Shown here piece by piece: positions 13,979-15,295 of a stretch of DNA of 15,295 nt. How positions within the stretch are numbered: the stretch's first letter is position 1; each line of letters begins with the position of its first letter. Both the position numbers and the translations under genes were made by a program. This DNA is from Desulfatirhabdium butyrativorans (GTDB lineage Bacteria; Desulfobacterota; Desulfobacteria; Desulfobacterales; JAIFKL01). The notes beneath the pieces were generated by a model that saw only the letters and a program-made list of their open reading frames with translations, did not search any database and was not told the origin of the DNA. The DNA is taken from the NCBI GenBank assembly GCA_022736535.1, contig DZCT01000069.1:1-15295 (forward strand), in the 5' to 3' direction.

Positions 13979-15073
13979 TTATCGGGGTTTAGAGGCAAAA
14001 TGATAAACACCCGTCGGCGTCTCCACAGAATATGGAAAATATTTCCGTTTGAACCAGAATGCGACATTCACAAGACTGATTAAAACAGGCACTTCCACCA
14101 AAGGACCGATCACCGCGGCAAATGCCTGTCCCGAGTCAATTCCGAACACAGCCACTGCTACGGCAATCGCCAGTTCAAAATTATTCGATGCCGCCGTAAA
14201 ACTCAAGGTGGCGGATTGTTCATAAGGCGCGCCTGCTTTCATGGAGAGGAAAAAGGAGACTATGAACATGACCACGAAGTAGATACAGAGAGGAATGGCA
14301 ATCCGTATCACATCCAAGGGCAGTTGAACGATATATTCTCCTTTCAGCGAAAACATCACCAGAATGGTAAACAGAAGCGCAATCAGCGTCATGGGGCTGA
14401 TTTTGGGAATGAATTTCTGCTCATACCATTCTTTTCCTTTAGTCTTCAGTCCGATAAATCTGGACAGCATTCCGCCGATAAAGGGAATTCCCAGATAGAT
14501 AAAAACGCTTTCCGCAATCTGACCGATGGAAATATCCACCACCGCGCCTTTTATGCCGAACCATGTCGGCACAATTGTAATAAAAATATAAGCATACAGA
14601 GAAAAGAAAAGCACCTGAAAAACAGAGTTGAACGCCACCAATCCCGCGCAATATTCTGTGTCGCCGTCTGCCAGATCATTCCATACGATTACCATTGCGA
14701 TACATCGGGCAAGTCCGATCAGAATCAGACCCACCATGTATTCCTGATGGCCTGAAAGAAAGGCAATCGCCAGAAAAAACATCAGCACAGGTCCGATGAT
14801 CCAGTTCTGCACCAGAGAAAGCATCAGAACTTTCACGTTGCGAAAGACCTGCCCCAACTGCTCATATTTCACTTTTGCCAGCGGCGGATACATCATCAGA
14901 ATCAGCCCTATCGCGATGGGAATATTCGTGGTGCCGACCTGAAAATAATTGATGACTTCCCTGATGCCCGGATACAGCCATCCGCCGATGACGCCGACAA
15001 ACATTGCCAGAAAAATCCAAAGCGTCAGAAAGCGGTCCAGAAACGAAAGTTTTTTTGTCAGCGATTCTGTCAT
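13979..15073 (-). CDS. acr3: ACR3-family arsenite exporter
   Basis: 364 residues, about ten membrane helices. It exports arsenite (As(III)) from the cytoplasm using the proton gradient. Family marks are GLARCIAMVIVWNDLADG (120-137) with the conserved Cys at 124, SNNFELAIAVAVAVFG (296-311) with the conserved Glu at 300, and GPLVEVPVLI (323-332). Length fits the family. The start at 15073 has AGGAGG four bases upstream. It appears to be first in a run of minus-strand genes whose products are mostly thiol-redox proteins. No arsR or arsC is seen within the window. Confidence 0.95.
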   Translation of the reverse strand: MTESLTKKLSFLDRFLTLWIFLAMFVGVIGGWLYPGIREVINYFQVGTTNIPIAIGLILMMYPPLAKVKYEQLGQVFRNVKVLMLSLVQNWIIGPVLMFFLAIAFLSGHQEYMVGLILIGLARCIAMVIVWNDLADGDTEYCAGLVAFNSVFQVLFFSLYAYIFITIVPTWFGIKGAVVDISIGQIAESVFIYLGIPFIGGMLSRFIGLKTKGKEWYEQKFIPKISPMTLIALLFTILVMFSLKGEYIVQLPLDVIRIAIPLCIYFVVMFIVSFFLSMKAGAPYEQSATLSFTAASNNFELAIAVAVAVFGIDSGQAFAAVIGPLVEVPVLISLVNVAFWFKRKYFPYSVETPTGVYHFASKPR

Positions 15074-15105
15074 TTATCCTCCTCTCCTAAACATGTCAGT
15101 TCTTA

Positions 15106-15260
15106 TCCCCACGCGCCGCGCGGGAACGGCAACAATTGTAGGGGTAAGCCCCTGTGCTTACCCTTTAATCAGTCGACCAAAGAAGGGCAACCACAGGGGG
15201 TTGCCCTTACACCAACCGGACGCGGAGCATCCTGTCCGCATTCCCACGCAGAGCGCCAAT
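15106..15260. repeat. Repeat cluster upstream of acr3
   Basis: A GTTCCCACGC-type half element at about 15109-15127 is followed by an inverted pair of similar 27-bp sequences (15138-15164 and 15184-15210; GTAGGGGTAAGCCCCTGTG against the complement of CACAGGGGGTTGCCCTTAC) and another CATTCCCACGC element at 15239. No promoter for acr3 is evident. Confidence 0.75.
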
Positions 15261-15295
15261 GCCGTTAAGTTAAGAGAAAAATGTAGGTCGGGGTG
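15239..15295. repeat. Partial second copy of the composite element at 434-613
   Basis: Reading along the plus strand, CATTCCCACGCNGAGCG, then CAATGCCGTNAAGTT, then GTAGGTCGGGGTG match, in the same order, the reverse complement of 613 down to about 562. The element runs off the window end. A short A-rich stretch differs between the two copies. Confidence 0.8.

Overview
The window reads as a piece of a large, repeat-rich genome of an environmental Gram-negative bacterium. A sulfate reducer-like member of the Desulfobacterota is the best guess. This rests on gene style (very large soluble hybrid histidine kinases, ACR3 with thiol-redox partners, HEPN gene pairs) and on the density of palindromic dispersed repeats; no rRNA or other phylogenetic marker is present, so the assignment is inference. 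No tRNA, rRNA, CRISPR array, transposase or phage gene was seen.

Layout. Bases 1-794 hold no gene: two composite inverted-repeat elements and an AT-rich gap. Bases 795-5356 (+) are a two-gene signalling operon: a 1209-residue cytoplasmic hybrid kinase (PAS-PAS-HisKA-HATPase-REC-REC-Hpt) whose stop overlaps the start of a REC-GGDEF diguanylate cyclase. Together they look like a multistep phosphorelay ending in c-di-GMP synthesis. A GC-rich terminator and several hairpin repeats fill 5357-5837. From there every gene is on the minus strand. galT (galactose-1-phosphate uridylyltransferase-like) is followed by a block of tandem 135-bp repeats, a HEPN protein with a small acidic partner (overlapping start/stop), another repeat block, and a CPA-type cation/proton antiporter with a soluble C-terminal tail. 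The antiporter has a good sigma70-like promoter and a terminator-like hairpin in its leader.

Bases 10043-15073 (-) form a metal/arsenic and thiol-redox island. In transcription order it holds an ACR3 arsenite exporter, a secreted thioredoxin-like protein (CIPC), a small cytosolic thioredoxin-like protein (CSKC), a CcdA-type transmembrane thiol transporter, a remnant of an XRE-type regulator, a membrane-anchored rhodanese, a zinc-type CDF exporter (TTG start) and a MauE/DoxX-type membrane protein. The last three overlap end to start. Cytosolic thioredoxin, CcdA and periplasmic thioredoxin can be read as one electron path across the membrane; rhodanese and MauE would add two more envelope sulfur/disulfide proteins. 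No arsR or arsC is visible; they may lie beyond base 15295 or be absent.

Two themes stand out. First, short 7- and 14-bp tandem repeats have entered three linker or loop sites of the hybrid kinase without breaking its frame. Second, palindromic elements sit at nearly every gene boundary, within the CDF C-terminus, and in duplicated form directly upstream of both galT and the HEPN gene.
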